A stretch of DNA of 64,000 nt from Coffea arabica (GCF_036785885.1 NC_092320.1:22259557-22323556); one strand, 5' to 3'. Positions 11,504-22,315 are shown, numbered from the stretch's first letter. Notes: generated by a model not told the origin, from the letters alone. Numbers and translations: made by a program.

Positions 11504-13442
11504 TGCTTTTTCTAACCATGGTCGCTTAACATTTTTTTTTCAGCCTCCCCATATGCTTTCGTTTGTAACATAAATACTGATCGTCTACTAATGGAACAAA
11601 ACATATATACACGATCATTTCACTTAACAAACCATACTTTACCTCACAACTTTCACAAAATGCAGACGATAAACATTACTCTAACATTCATATACACAGT
11701 TTTTATAAGTGTGGCTGATGCAATTATATCAACCTTTAGCACAAAATACCACTATCGACATGCATTTTCATTAACACCAACAAACTCAACCTCTACTGTG
11801 TGTTTCTTTAATTCTTTTCACATAACCATGCGCAATGCAGTATGGGGGCCATTATCGATGTCCGCACGGCCATCCAAATCACTCTGTTTTAAGACTTTAG
11901 TCCTGTTACAACGTCTTCTTCACGTCTTCACTCATTTCTGCTTAATTTCCTTTACACTATTTAATACAAATTAGAGGACCAACATTTCCTACGTACGTAC
12001 ACAAAGCTCCGTGCACAAATAAACTGTGATAATTTTTCGGTTTCGTTACATCTTTGTTCGAAGACGCAGGGTCTTACACCCCGTATTTCGTATTCCTTAT
12101 TCCTCTATCATTGTCTCTTACAAGAACTGTAGAAATCACCCTAGTAGACGTACAGGTGTTTTACTCGTTATTTTACTCCATTTTTCAAAGTTATGGACAA
12201 AAGTACTCACCTTTGATTTCTCTGCTTCTGTTCCACGCCGCTGCATTCTGTCACCACAGTTTCGGAAGGGTCTTCCTCAGATATATCTACCGTCACCGCC
12301 TGCGCCTGAATTTACGCCAGTATACACCACCTCTGTCTATTCCGCCTTGACTTCTTCTTTACCAAATTTTTGCCTTCGATTCCGACCTCACCACCTGTCT
12401 TCAAACACACGCAGCACTGCGGGCCCTAACATGGCTGTGTTTAGTACCTAATACGCTTCCTCTTCGGTGGCCCCAGCATGGCTTTGTTTAGTACTGCTTT
12501 CTCTTTTTCTTCGAAGTTTTATACAACAGAACCGACACCGACTGTTAATTTTTATGCTTTCGGATAAAAAATTTTGTATTCTACGAAATTGGGTTCTCCA
12601 GAACGTCTGATGGACGAAAGCCGTAAACAGCAGGTCGTTTATAAGACAACCGTTTTAACTAAATTTTATCCCATAACCCAACATTTGTATTTAAGGCACG
12701 TTGGGTACTCTGTCACTGTAATGGTTGAAAGGCACAAAGAGCTGGTCTTTTACTCACCAACGGGTTTAATTTCTTTTTATCCGATAAATCAGTCTGTCTT
12801 TATGCCACCTTTGGTATTATGTTGTTGTAGTGGAAGAAAGCCAAGGGGAGCTGAAACTTTTAAACTGGGACACCCGTTTGAATATAAGATTGACCAATCC
12901 AAAATGGATTTAATCTTTAGTTGTAGTGCAGGAAAGCCATAAAGAGCCAACTCTTTATTCAAAAATGCATTCCAATACGGGTACTGCGTTGTTATTATGG
13001 ACGAAAGAGTTGAAAATTGGGGTTGTTTTAATAAAGTTAACGGGTTTTTTTTTACTCCTTAGCCCATTATATTTATGTTAATTCCGTTTCACCCCAATAC
13101 ATTTCCAACTTTTGCCGTACGCTACATTCACATTTCTAAACCGCGGTTATAGGTCACCACTTACTTTTTTAGAAACATTCCCTTCATCTCCGTACATGTC
13201 AGGTTGCTACGTGCCAGTTTTTTTGCCATATAATTTACTTTCCACACCTGTCTTTGAAATATGTGAATACACTACAGAATTTACCTCCACTTCCACAAGG
13301 GTTATTACGTGCAAAATTATGATACAATTGCCTAATCCTATCCCATCGACACCATGGCAAACCTATGTCTGCAACTCTATCACAATATTCAAAACTCTCC
13401 AAAAGTGCTCACAACAAAATACGGTTAACTTCACCCCCCCAC
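11504..13442. other. Upstream flank of transposase, non-coding
   Basis: This lies 5' of the transposase on its strand. Open frames of 60-140 codons on + (11591-11974, 12026-12451, 12574-12942, 13112-13450) show no domain and no family resemblance. The part 12600-13020 is built of imperfect repeats (separate entry). At 12408-12425 a short CGCAG-CA-CTGCG hairpin is followed by GGCCCTAA, a weak Helitron-end look-alike. The stretch probably belongs to the same transposon block as the PMD and transposase genes. Confidence 0.4.
12600..13020. repeat. Degenerate tandem array, about 70-110-bp units
   Basis: A core like GAAAGCCATAAAGAGC followed by a T-rich CTTTTACTC-like piece recurs at about 12616, 12727, 12836, 12932 and 13003, with spacing shrinking from 111 to 71 bp. 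Some units also share 'TTTTATCCCATAA / TTTTATCCGATAA'. It lies upstream of the MULE transposase, where Mutator-type elements often carry subterminal repeats. That placement is an inference. Confidence 0.5.
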
Positions 13443-13449
13443 AGGCGTG

Positions 13450-14735
13450 ATGGAATTTACGGCTACTTCATTAGGTTTTAGGGCCGGAGTTGGTTAGACA
13501 AGTGGCGAAGGTTCCCCTTCCATCCCCTCGAAGCTCCGATAGGATGGTATGGGCTTTGGCGCAGGATGATGCCTTCTCGGTATCCTCGGCTTATTCCCTT
13601 GTTGCGCAGGAGGCTAATTGCTCGTGGGTGTTTCCACAAGTACGGCTGAAGGGTTGTCCAATCAAGATTTCCTTCTTCATGCTAAGATTATTGCGGCTGC
13701 GTCTTCCCCTGATGGATCTCATACGAAGATTTGGGATACAGGGCCCGTAGAAGTGTCATTGTTGCTCTGAGACGGGAGAGGAGAGGGTTAGTCACACCTT
13801 TTGTATATGGGAATTAGCACAGGCAGTTTGGAGTAGATTCCAGTGTATTCCAGGGGAGTTGGCCGTGGTGTCCATATTGAGACATATGGTGATACGGTGG
13901 TGGTTGCATCGAGGGCAAAATGTGTATCTCAAGTTTGTTTATCGTCGTCTACTGATGCTAATCTGTTGGGAACTGTGGAGAGCGAGAAACAGGGGAGTTT
14001 TTGATGGGAGGAAGATGGGGTGTACGGAGGTGGCAGAGTAGGTATTTCAACAGCTGCGAGCACTATTTCATTGTCATTTCTCGGAGATAACGAGTTCCTT
14101 TGGTTCTTGGGAGGTTTTTCACTCTGCTTTGTCTGGTCTGAGACAGAGGGTTTCGATTCTCTCGGTTAACTGGTTGGCTCCTAGGGCAGGATGTAAGCTG
14201 AACTCAGATGGCTGCACTAGAGGAAACTCGGGACCGAGTGGGGGTAGGGGTGTGGTTCGAGATTGGGAAAGGAAGCTCACCTTTGGTTATTCCTGTTTCT
14301 TTGGTTCCTTGACAAGTTTACATGCGAAGCTCAAGGCCATGCTTTTTGGGGTGCAGCTATGTGTTGCTCGTGGTTTGCATGTATTGCATGTCGAGGCTGA
14401 GTCGCTCGGCTTGGTGCAGATAATACAAGGGCAGCAGGGTTGTCCGTGGAAGCTGCAACGGAAGGTGGATGAATTGCTCAGCTATAAGCGGCACTTACGG
14501 GAAATAACACATTACTATAGAGAGGCGAACAAGCCCGCGGATTACCTAGCCAACTTTGGAGCAGATACGGGGCAAGAGAATATTTTTAATAGCCACTGCG
14601 CTTTGCTAGCAGTTGTCCGTGGGGAGATTACCATGGACCGTTTAGGTTTTCCTAACTTTCGTAGGAAATTTGTATGACTTTCGCTTATCTTGATCAATAA
14701 AATTATATATTAAAAAAAATAAAAAAAAAAAAAGA
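13450..14735 (+). mobile_element. LINE (L1-type) 3' fragment: zinc knuckle plus RNase H, poly-A tail
   Basis: One frame (phase of 13490) runs through with only two stops, TAG at 13748 and TAG at 14039. It opens with LGPELVRQVAKVPLPSP and WALAQDDAFSVSSAY, the zf-RVT region found after plant LINE reverse transcriptases. This leads to KCHCC...E...SHTF (the zinc ligands) at about 13750-13800. From about 14180 it has the plant RNase H fold: CKLNSDGCTRGNSGPSGGRG (first Asp), HAKLKAMLFGVQL (Lys where the catalytic Glu is usual), LHVEAESLGLVQII, and HYYREANKPADYLANFGAD (last Asp). It ends at 14675, followed by AATAAAA and an A-rich tail at 14712-14735. The reverse transcriptase is missing, so this is a 5'-truncated, dead copy. 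No target duplication was found. Confidence 0.85.
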
Positions 14736-15477
14736 GTTAGATAATCCACAATAAAGAAGTCTAAACAAATCAATGTAGTTATGTCAATGTTGCTAGCAAT
14801 GTTTATTTTAAACGAAACAAAATTAGTTAGTGCGTTTGGAATTAAAAATATTTGCTTATATATTTTTTTATTGTTACACTTTTTAATGTGTTTTATATAC
14901 ATGATTAAAAAATAAAAAATGTAATGAAAAATGTATTTAGAGAATCCTCAATTGTTTTTAAAAAATGTAGAATTCAAACAACATACAAAACAAGGTAAGA
15001 GTGAGATATAAAAATGCCAAATAGCATCTTATTGATTCGTAAAAATCTTGTGAAAATTGCAAGGTAAACGAAAATTATCAAAATCAATCCGTTTACAATT
15101 TAAAGAAAGAAATATAAGTAATGACAAACTTGTGCAGAAGTTTTAGGAATTTTTAAAATTTTTTCTCCACAATATAATTTTGAATTCTTTGGTATTATAT
15201 TATCTCTTATTTTTTAAGTTTTTAAATCACGTGACTTTGTGTTTTTTCTAACAAGATATTTCATATTCCGATTAAAAGTATAGTATTATTCTAGAACCAT
15301 TATATAGGGGCATTGATATCATTTTGTTAAAATTTTGAATAGAGAATTCAACATTAATATTTGACTAGTCAATGAAGGGAGTAAAATGCATATATTTAAA
15401 GTTGTTGGAGGAGGGAAGGGTTATAAAGAGTCAAGTTCCGAGGACAATTATAATTAACCCTATAAAATAAGAACTTA
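14736..15477. other. AT-rich intergenic DNA
   Basis: No gene, RNA or clear repeat is visible. Open frames here are translations of A/T-rich DNA. The right end borders a Tourist-like MITE. Confidence 0.6.
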
Positions 15478-15739
15478 GGCCTTGTTTGATAACCTAATTC
15501 AGCACTTAAATATAATGGATTTAAATTTTAACATATTCAAACGCATTTGATAACAAAAAAAATAGAACAACTGAATTAATTAAGTAACATTGAATTTTGT
15601 ACGCAAAACTTGATCCAAAAAATAAGTGATAAATCATTCACTTATTATTTAATGCGATATACACAACCCAATAATTTGACGGATTCAAATTTCAGATTTT
15701 AAATTTTAGTTTTTAGACTTCAATTTTATGAACGCACTC
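15478..15739. mobile_element. Tourist-like MITE, 262 bp
   Basis: The left end GGCCTTGTTTGATAAC and the right end (GTTTATGAACGCACTC style, imperfect inverse) form decayed terminal inverted repeats of the type common in PIF/Harbinger-derived MITEs. The copy is flanked on both sides by TTA (15475-15477 and 15740-15742), the usual 3-bp target duplication. The inverted repeats match only about two thirds of positions, so the family assignment is moderate. Confidence 0.5.
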
Positions 15740-16009
15740 TTAGACCCAAAAAAAAAAAGCCTACAACAAATGACAATGGTGCACCGAGCCCAACTTAAGC
15801 AGCCCAAAACAATGCATCAACTAAGCATACACGGACCAAACAACAACCAAACCCTGCTTACTTAACGTCTAGGGCCCAATGTTCTAGTATTTAATAAGCA
15901 TGCGTATGTTTCTAGTAAGAACAAATCTCGGGGGCCTTTTTTTTTTTTTTTTTTTTTTGAGATTAGCAAGCCCTGTCAACTCGGATGCAACACAAATCAA
16001 AGAAACTAA

Positions 16010-16812
16010 GGGTCCATTTGTTTCGGGTGAAAATGTTTTCCAGGAAAATATTTTCCTAATTTCCCGTGTTTGGTTGCACAAAAATTACTGCAAATATTTT
16101 CCTATGTAAAATATTTTCACTCATCTTATGGAAAACAACTTCCCTTCCAAACTTATTGAAGTTGTTTTCCGAAATACATGCATCCCACCTGTAGTATGTT
16201 CCAAACTTACTGAAAACATCTTGTAGTATGTTCTTTTTTTTTTTTTAGTGTAAACAGGAGGATTCGAACCCAAAACCTCTTCCTTACACTCCCTCCCCCG
16301 TACCACCCAATCCAACCCTCCCCCTAGTATATTCAAAATAAAAGAAAAAATCTCATCATGCTCATCCTATGCTAGTAATTAATTATGTATAATAGGGACA
16401 TTCTTTTCTAGAGAAACTTTCAGCACTGAGAGTGCAAAATATATGTCACAATAAGCATTGCATATGATTGATATTTGACACTAAATGGCCAGCAATTTGT
16501 TTATTGTTTAAAGAGATATTTTTATTCATATATACATTTCTCTAAGATATTTTAAAATTAAACAATGAGATAAAATTTCTTATTTTGCATGGGAAGAAGT
16601 ATGTAGTTATAATGTGTAGAAAGTAAAGATAGAGATAAAAGTGAAAATATTTCAAAAGTTAAACAAACACCAGAAAAATGAAGTAAGAAAATATTTTCAA
16701 TAAACTAACCAAACACCTGAAAATGATGAAAGGGAAATGATTTTCATGGAAAATTACTTCCACGAAAAATATTTTCCCAAGGAAAACATTTTACTTCCAA
16801 CCAAACAGACCC
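16010..16812. mobile_element. Tourist-like (PIF/Harbinger) element, 803 bp
   Basis: The ends GGGTCCATTTGTTTCGGGTG and, inverted, GGGTCTGTTTGGTTGG match, and the inverted similarity continues inward (GGAAAATATTTTCC motifs on both sides). TAA flanks both ends (16007-16009 and 16813-16815), as expected for a PIF/Harbinger insertion. There is no transposase, so it is non-autonomous. A SINE-like insert (16234-16324) sits inside it and is therefore younger. Confidence 0.75.
16234..16324 (-). mobile_element. Short SINE inside the Tourist-like element
   Basis: The insert is flanked by TAGTATGTTC (16224-16233) and TAGTATATTC (16325-16334), a 10-bp target duplication with one change. On the - strand it holds a pol III B box (GGGTTCGAATCC, about 16262-16274) and ends in a run of A (the T run on +). 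This is the layout of a tRNA-derived SINE, probably 5'-truncated at 91 bp. Confidence 0.65.
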
Positions 16813-16815
16813 TAA

Positions 16816-18107
16816 AACCAAAACCAATGCATTCAATGCTTTAGATTACAGAGATGAATAGGCTTAGATCACGGATGAAGGAGGTTGTGGAATCCTCTCA
16901 CCATCAGAATTTTATTGCAGATGATGTTCTAAGTCAACTTTAGCTTTCAAGCTGATGACTTGGTATAGAAACGGATGCCATGAGCCACACCCAATGTAAT
17001 TACAGGAACCAAGAACTGGAGGAGCTTGATGACCAACTCCGATGTCTTGTCAATATGACCAATTGCGTACAATGGCCAAGGAATGGGCATTGACATTTTT
17101 TTGAGTTGAATTTGACTTTATCGTTTGATGAAATATCACAAGTTGTTGAGGTTCTACGGTGATTGTTGATTTTGTTTTTGGATTTTGTTCTTACAACTGA
17201 TTGTCAATATCATGTACAGAAGATCATACTCCTAATTGTTTATTGTAGCCAAGGTGTATGACAAATTGAGAGTTAATTCTGCTTCAAATAATCAAGAGAA
17301 TGATATTGCTCTCCAATAGAGATGCTACAGAATTTTGAATTCTACCCCATTTAGTCCAATTGAGACATTGAATTCTACAATAGGTTACCATTCATATCTA
17401 GCACTTTGATCAAAGTAAAAGATAGCATAACATTTATTTTCTCTATCCCTTCTTACCCTGAAAAAGCAAAGCAACTTACATTCTTGAACCGATAACCATC
17501 TTTCTGCTAACCTATCCTCCTCCGTCTCTTGGGACTGGCAAATGATAGTACAGAAATATTCACCTATTACCCATCGACTACATTTTTTGACCTAATCTTA
17601 GGCCCTAACTCACCATTCCTGGACGAACCTTGCAGAGGAACCCTTCAGTTTTTGGGGCATGTTTCTACCCGGGCTTCGGTGGTTAACATACCTGAGTTTT
17701 CTATCATTTGTGGCTTTTAATTGTTATATAGCTTTGGGAAAACTTAACTTCTTGTGTTTTCCTGTTTCATTTTTTTTTTAATCTTGTCGAATTATTTGTA
17801 TTTATGCTTCCTTTATGGTTGATCTTTCTAGTTTCTATCGGGGAATGTAGATTCCTGGTACAACAGTTTCTTGGCAAGGAACTGGGTACAACTTTCCACT
17901 GATTCATTGACTTTGCTACACCTGCAACTATCAAGAAATTTAAGACGGGGGTGGTGATAGTAACCTGCGAACTGAAGATTTTGTGCTCCATCTATCATCC
18001 ATGTGAAACACGTAATAAAAATACTCATCCATTTCCAAATTCTATATTTAGCCTTTTGTTTATTCCGACTTTTATTAGATATAACTAATGAAAACATAAC
18101 TGGGTAA
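16816..18107. other. Intergenic DNA with one small open frame
   Basis: Apart from the 49-codon frame at 16947-17096 (separate entry) nothing is recognised. The larger open frames at 17529-17720 (+) and 17767-18148 (-) lack any domain. Confidence 0.45.
16947..17096 (-). CDS. Small 49-residue open frame with one hydrophobic segment, unknown
   Basis: ATG at 17096 (reading -) to TGA at 16949. The peptide begins MSMPIPWPLYAIGHIDK and then has LVIKLLQFLVPVITLGVAHG, a single plausible membrane segment, and ends RFYTKSSA. Composition is protein-like (no low-complexity runs) and unlike the A/T-rich frames around it. I do not recognise the family. It may be the last exon or a fragment of a larger membrane-protein gene; there is no upstream exon that I can identify. 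Confidence 0.3.
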   Translation of the reverse strand: MSMPIPWPLYAIGHIDKTSELVIKLLQFLVPVITLGVAHGIRFYTKSSA

Positions 18108-18140
18108 CCTCGCGTAGCGCGCGAGGCCCCAATTAAGTAG
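18108..18140 (+). repeat. GC-rich hairpin, possible Helitron 3' end
   Basis: A perfect 7-bp stem, CCTCGCG-TAGCG-CGCGAGG (18108-18126 approximately), stands alone in AT-rich DNA and is followed 10 bases later by GTAG-T. Plant Helitrons end hairpin, 10-12 bases, CTRR, then host T; here the C would have become G. Support: the repeat shared with 27870 starts exactly beyond this point, so a boundary does lie here. Confidence 0.35.
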
Positions 18141-18300
18141 TTTAGCATACCCGTTGATAGTTTATACGAGTCTGATTAATTTTATTATTTTTCTCATATG
18201 TTATTGTCTTATTGTGCATATCTGTTACATGTTACGTCCCATTTGGATTGTGCGTATTTTATGAAAAATTTTTAAAAATATTCTTCTAACACATTGTTTT
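18141..18300. repeat. Dispersed repeat, copy 1 (partner at 27868)
   Basis: From TTTAGCATACC onward this matches 27868-28030 in the same orientation: GTTGATAGTTT, GTCTGATTAATTTTATTAT, TTACTGTCTTAT-like, CACATGTTAC and CCATTTGGATTG, with scattered changes throughout. The two copies are 9.7 kb apart and the second lies upstream of the SDR gene. Confidence 0.7.
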
Positions 18301-18514
18301 TTGGAAAAATCGTTTAAAACATCCCTCACATTTTGCAGAATAATTTTTTTTTCATCATTCATTTTTAAAAATGTAAGTTTGCGTTCCTTAGAAATTCATA
18401 TTGGTCAATTTTGGTCCCTACCTATATTTTCAACTAGTTTTTTGCTGAAATCCACTACGTGCCTTGGACGTGACCATTTTTTAGGAGTACAATTGTTAAA
18501 TTAAATTTCACATA

Positions 18515-18960
18515 ATCCAATTTTTTCGTTCCTCATATTTTATAAAATGAATTTTTTCATCCTTCACATTTTACAAAATGAATTTTTTTCATTTCTTACT
18601 GATCATGTGTACGAATAGTTTTCTTTTTTAAACCCATACATATATCTATTTGATTTTATCTAAACAATACGAATAGCATGTAATATATTTGTATTTGATT
18701 TCACTTACAATTACAATTAGTTTATTCAAATAAAATTAAATAGAGATATATTACATGCTATTCGTACTTCAATGCTATTTGTACTTCAGTTGAAATCAAA
18801 TAGACATATACATAAGTTTTCAAAAATAAGCAAAGACTATTCATACACATGATTAATGAAAGACGAAAATTTTCATTTTGCAAAATGTGAGGGACGAAAA
18901 AATTTATTTTGTAAAATGTGAAGGATAAAAAAATTCATTTTTGTGAAATGTGAGGGACTA
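18515..18960. repeat. Foldback, about 190-bp arms
   Basis: Left arm (about 18531-18705) and right arm (about 18720-18925) are inverted copies. Both contain 'CCTTCACATTTTACAAAATGA', 'GATCATGTGTACGAATAG' and ACGAATAGCATGTAATAT in opposite orientation. The loop is short. Transcribed, it would form a long imperfect hairpin. Confidence 0.65.
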
Positions 18961-19004
18961 TGGGTCAGATCATGTGAAATATGTTTGACAATTTTACCCC
19001 TCAA

Positions 19005-19285
19005 ATTATCTGGATGATCACTAAACTTTTGAAATTATCGAGTTTTGACCATTGAACAATTAAAAGTTTGGTTTTGTCCACTAAAGTTTAGATTTTGGGT
19101 CATTTTCTCTCAGATTAATTGTTAACTATACCTCTTTCATTTGTCTCGTGATCGTGTGAACACTTAGATCTGACATAATTAACGATCAAATCTAACAGAA
19201 TGGTCCAAAATCTAAATTTTTAATAGTTTAATGAGCAAAACTCAACGATTCTAAAATTTTAGTGGTACTTTGCACTTTTTCAAAA
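19005..19285. repeat. Small foldback, about 280 bp
   Basis: 'GATCACTAAACTTTTGAAAT' with GAGTTTTGACCATT on the left is met in inverse on the right as ATTTTAGTGGTAC and ATGAGCAAAACTCAACGATT; the central AATTAATTGTTAAC and GTTAATTATGTC pieces also pair. Arms are about 110 bp and well diverged. Confidence 0.5.
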
Positions 19286-19595
19286 AGATAGATTCTAGAA
19301 TTCTTTTGCTTTAGTCAGCGGCCGCTTCCAGCCCAATATGGTTGTGGAATTTCAGCAACACTAATACTATATTTGATTACAGGTTACAGGTATTATTCTA
19401 TCAATTTCACTGTGTCAATATTCGAAATCTTTCCTCTAGAACTTTTTTTTTCTTTCCATTTTTAATCATGTAAAAAGACATAAATACTCTACCTTAATTG
19501 CTATTCCGACCACCTCATTTACACCATATTTATCAATGGTTCTTCTTTCACATGATTAAAGTCAATTAATGTGTCCTTAATGCTGATAGTGTCCA

Positions 19596-19640
19596 ATAAC
19601 AGGTAATGGCATTGGAGTTGGGAGAGCACAAAATCAGGTG
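19596..19640 (+). pseudogene. Fragment of the SDR gene, exon 3 start
   Basis: ACAG-GTAATGGCATTGGAG followed by TTGGGAGAGCACAAAAT matches the splice site and first codons of SDR exon 3 (32287-32325) at all but a few positions; it would read V-M-A-L-E-L-G-E-H-K. The match covers about 40 bp only. Together with the repeat shared by 18141 and 27868 it may be a relic of a duplicated SDR locus. Confidence 0.6.
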
Positions 19641-20137
19641 ATTGACTGAACGTGAAAAACTTTTGAATTGTCGAGAAAAATGGAAAGATAATAAATGTTA
19701 CCAAACTCAAGGACGGCTTTAATGGAGACTCTATCAGTCCTAAATTGGATTTTTTTTTTGTTGGGGTGCTTTTGAAGACTAAATTGTTACCTTTCCTGTT
19801 TAAAGGACCAAATTGAGATTTGAAACCACTTTGAGGGGATTAAAATAAGATTAACCCTAAATGGCTACCCCACAGCCCCATCCATTGGAATCCGGAAAAA
19901 AATGCACTTTTTCATCCTCAAAATTTGGTTTGATGACCAATTTTGTTGCTAAAGTTTCAACAAGAATACACTTCATTCTCAAATTTCCTAAATTTGGGCA
20001 AATTAAAAACAATTGACAGAATAACATTCAATTTGGACAGAAAGTTGCACGTGAGAAGCATGCTCCGTTAGAACCAACGAAAAAGAGGTAAAACCCATTC
20101 ATTCTTCATTTTTCTCCTTTCCTCTTCTTGTTGTAGC

Positions 20138-20732
20138 CTGTGTTTTAAAACTCGAACCGGACCGGCCGATTCGATCGGTCGAATCGGGAACCGGACAACT
20201 GTCCGGTCCGAGTCATGCTTAAAAACCGGATAAGTAAAAATCCGGTCAAATACGGTCAAAACCCGGGTTTGACCGGAAAAAACCGAATTTTTCGGTTCAA
20301 ACAGTTTAAAAAAAAAACTCAAACTTTTTTAATATTATGTTTTGACGCCTAAATTATTAAAAATTATTAATATACCTCAAATATTTCATGCTTTATCAAT
20401 ATTTTCTTAAAGTTTGGTGTTGTTTTTCAATTAAGTCCATAATTTCAATTCTAAACTTGTTAATGCTCATTAAATAATATAAATTGTTACTTGATTGTTC
20501 TAATTTCTTTGTATTTTCTTGTTAAATATATTTAAAACATCAAATATATATAAATATACCTTTATTAATATTAACATGTTATTAGGTATTTTACATATAA
20601 TATTTTAATTTTTAAATAATTTTTATTTATGACGTTATCCGATTCAATCCTTATTGAAACCCGATTAAACCCATTGACCCCTAACCCCTAAGTTTGACCG
20701 AGTCGATACCCAGTCCGGTTTTGAAAACATAG
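20138..20732 (+). mobile_element. hAT-type non-autonomous element, copy 1, 595 bp
   Basis: The ends CTGTGTTTTAAAAC and, inverted, CTATGTTTTCAAAAC are matching terminal repeats. An exact 8-bp duplication, GTTGTAGC, flanks it (20130-20137 and 20733-20740), the size made by hAT transposases. The subterminal parts are rich in CCGGACCGGCC / CCGGTC motifs and the core is AT-rich. There is no coding capacity. A second, independently inserted copy is at 22402-23000. Confidence 0.8.
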
Positions 20733-20929
20733 GTTGTAGCTCTAAATTTCTAACCACCCCCACCCTCCTAAATCCAAGCATCTGGCGGCGAGAAGGCCCA
20801 CATAAACAGACGTCATGAGAATCCAACCAAAGAAAAATGACATTGCAAAAAAAAAAAAAACTCAATAATTGTCCACCCGATAAATCAACATGAAAATACA
20901 AGTAGCTGGCAGTTTTTTCATATAAAGCC

Positions 20930-21240
20930 ATTTTAGGTTGGAACTAAAATTCACGCCTATAAACAGCTAATAGTTTTTCATATAGTAGGAAAGTCATAAA
21001 CAACTGGTAGTTTATGGAAAATAAAAGAAGCCCACAAAAATTTCCATACACAACTAGTATTTTATTCGTTTCTCAAGAAAATAAAAAAGAAACTATAAAG
21101 AGGTAGTAGTTTTGGACAAAATAAAAGAAAAACTATAAATAACTAGTAGAATCTGTACAAGACAAAGGAACAAAAAACCACCTTTTGTTTCTGGGTTTCC
21201 TCTATTTTATCAAAAAACAACCAACTGTTGGGATTGCTAT
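20930..21240. repeat. Imperfect tandem repeats, inverted partner at 24600
   Basis: Pieces such as ACTATAAAGAGGTAGTAG, 'AACTATAAATAACTAGTAG', 'CATAAACAACTGGTAG' and CCTATAAACAGCTAATAG recur every 50-70 bp. The inverse of the same themes (ACTACCACCTCTTTATAG, 'GATAAAATAGAGGAAAGG') occurs at 24600-24860 inside another foldback, so the two regions share an ancestor. Confidence 0.55.
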
Positions 21241-21362
21241 TATAACTTGCAAATAGGGTTTCCTTTATTATATATTTTTATGATAGGTAAAAAATAAAAA
21301 TCAAATGGGTGGGCTAATTTAATGGGTGTGGATAGGTACCCAAATTCAAGCCATTTATAACC

Positions 21363-22315
21363 AAGGTTTGCAAAATTGAGATCCTACGTAGGATCAATTT
21401 TAGTTTCACAGGATCGGATCGTAGAATCGGATCGTAGGATCATAAGATCCCACCAAAAACTCCCAAATTAACTAAATTAATTAATTTGAAGTTCATATAC
21501 AGTTTTGTACAAGTTAAAAAATATCAAATAAGTAAATTATTTATAAACATATAGCATTTTTTACTTATAATTTGACAAGAAATAAAGCAACGGAACTCTA
21601 AAATGAAAAGAAAAGATTCGGGCGTCTTGTCTAATTAGAAATAAGAAACAACCTATCTTAACATTTGATAGTAAAAGCATTTAGTACACATATATAATTG
21701 ATAGGCATAATTAAAAGAAACAATCAAATTAGGGGTTACGAATACTCGTAGTTGTTTTCGTTGGGTGACTTCTTTTGCTGAAAATTCTTTGAACTTGGAC
21801 AAGGATACAAAGACAATAGAGAATTAGAGATGGGAGATTGGCAAAATTTTGTGAAATTTTATTGGAATCTAGATGGGGAAAAAATATGGAATGGAGATTG
21901 GGAAGAACCAAAGAAACTTTCTCTTTTTGTCCTTTGTGACTTTGTCTCTGCTTGTTTCATTCATTTGTTCCCAAATCCTTTTTTGTTGTACCTTTTGTTT
22001 TTGAGACAAAAGTTGTTGCAAAATTATAATTAAAGGATCTATTTCTTTGATAAGTTACAAAAATGCTCAAAATGTTTCCATTTAGTTTCAAAATTTAGCC
22101 CCACATTTATAAAATTCTCAAAAATTTGTAGGATCACAACGGGATCGTAGGATCGTACGATCCTATATACGATCCTACGATCCCATGAACGATTCTAACG
22201 ATCCTATGCAAATTAAGACAATTTTCTATTCTATGCACGATTTGAATCGATTTTGCTTATCCGGATCATAGGATCGTACGATCCTACGATCCGGATCGCG
22301 ATTTTGACAACCATG
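21363..22315. mobile_element. Mutator-type non-autonomous element, 953 bp, 9-bp TSD
   Basis: An exact 9-bp duplication, TTTATAACC, flanks it (21354-21362 and 22316-22324). The ends AAGGTTTGCAAAATTGAGATCC-like and, inverted, CATGGTTGTCAAAATC...GATCC are matching terminal repeats. Just inside both ends are clusters of GGATCGTAGGATC and GATCCTACGATCC palindromic repeats. The middle is AT-rich with no domain. The 9-bp duplication points to Mutator-family mobilisation. Confidence 0.75.

Noticed and set aside
12408..12432. CGCAG-CA-CTGCG hairpin followed by CTAA as a Helitron end
   Set aside because: The stem is only 5 bp and the spacing is short; no second end was found.
11591..12451. 127- and 141-codon + frames upstream of the transposase
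   Set aside because: They lack domains and repeats of known families; the region reads as decayed transposon flank.
19318..19334. GCGGCCGCTTCCAG resembling SDR exon 1 (GCGGCCGCTCGCAG)
   Set aside because: The match is too short and its flanks do not match; a chance GC-rich likeness cannot be excluded.
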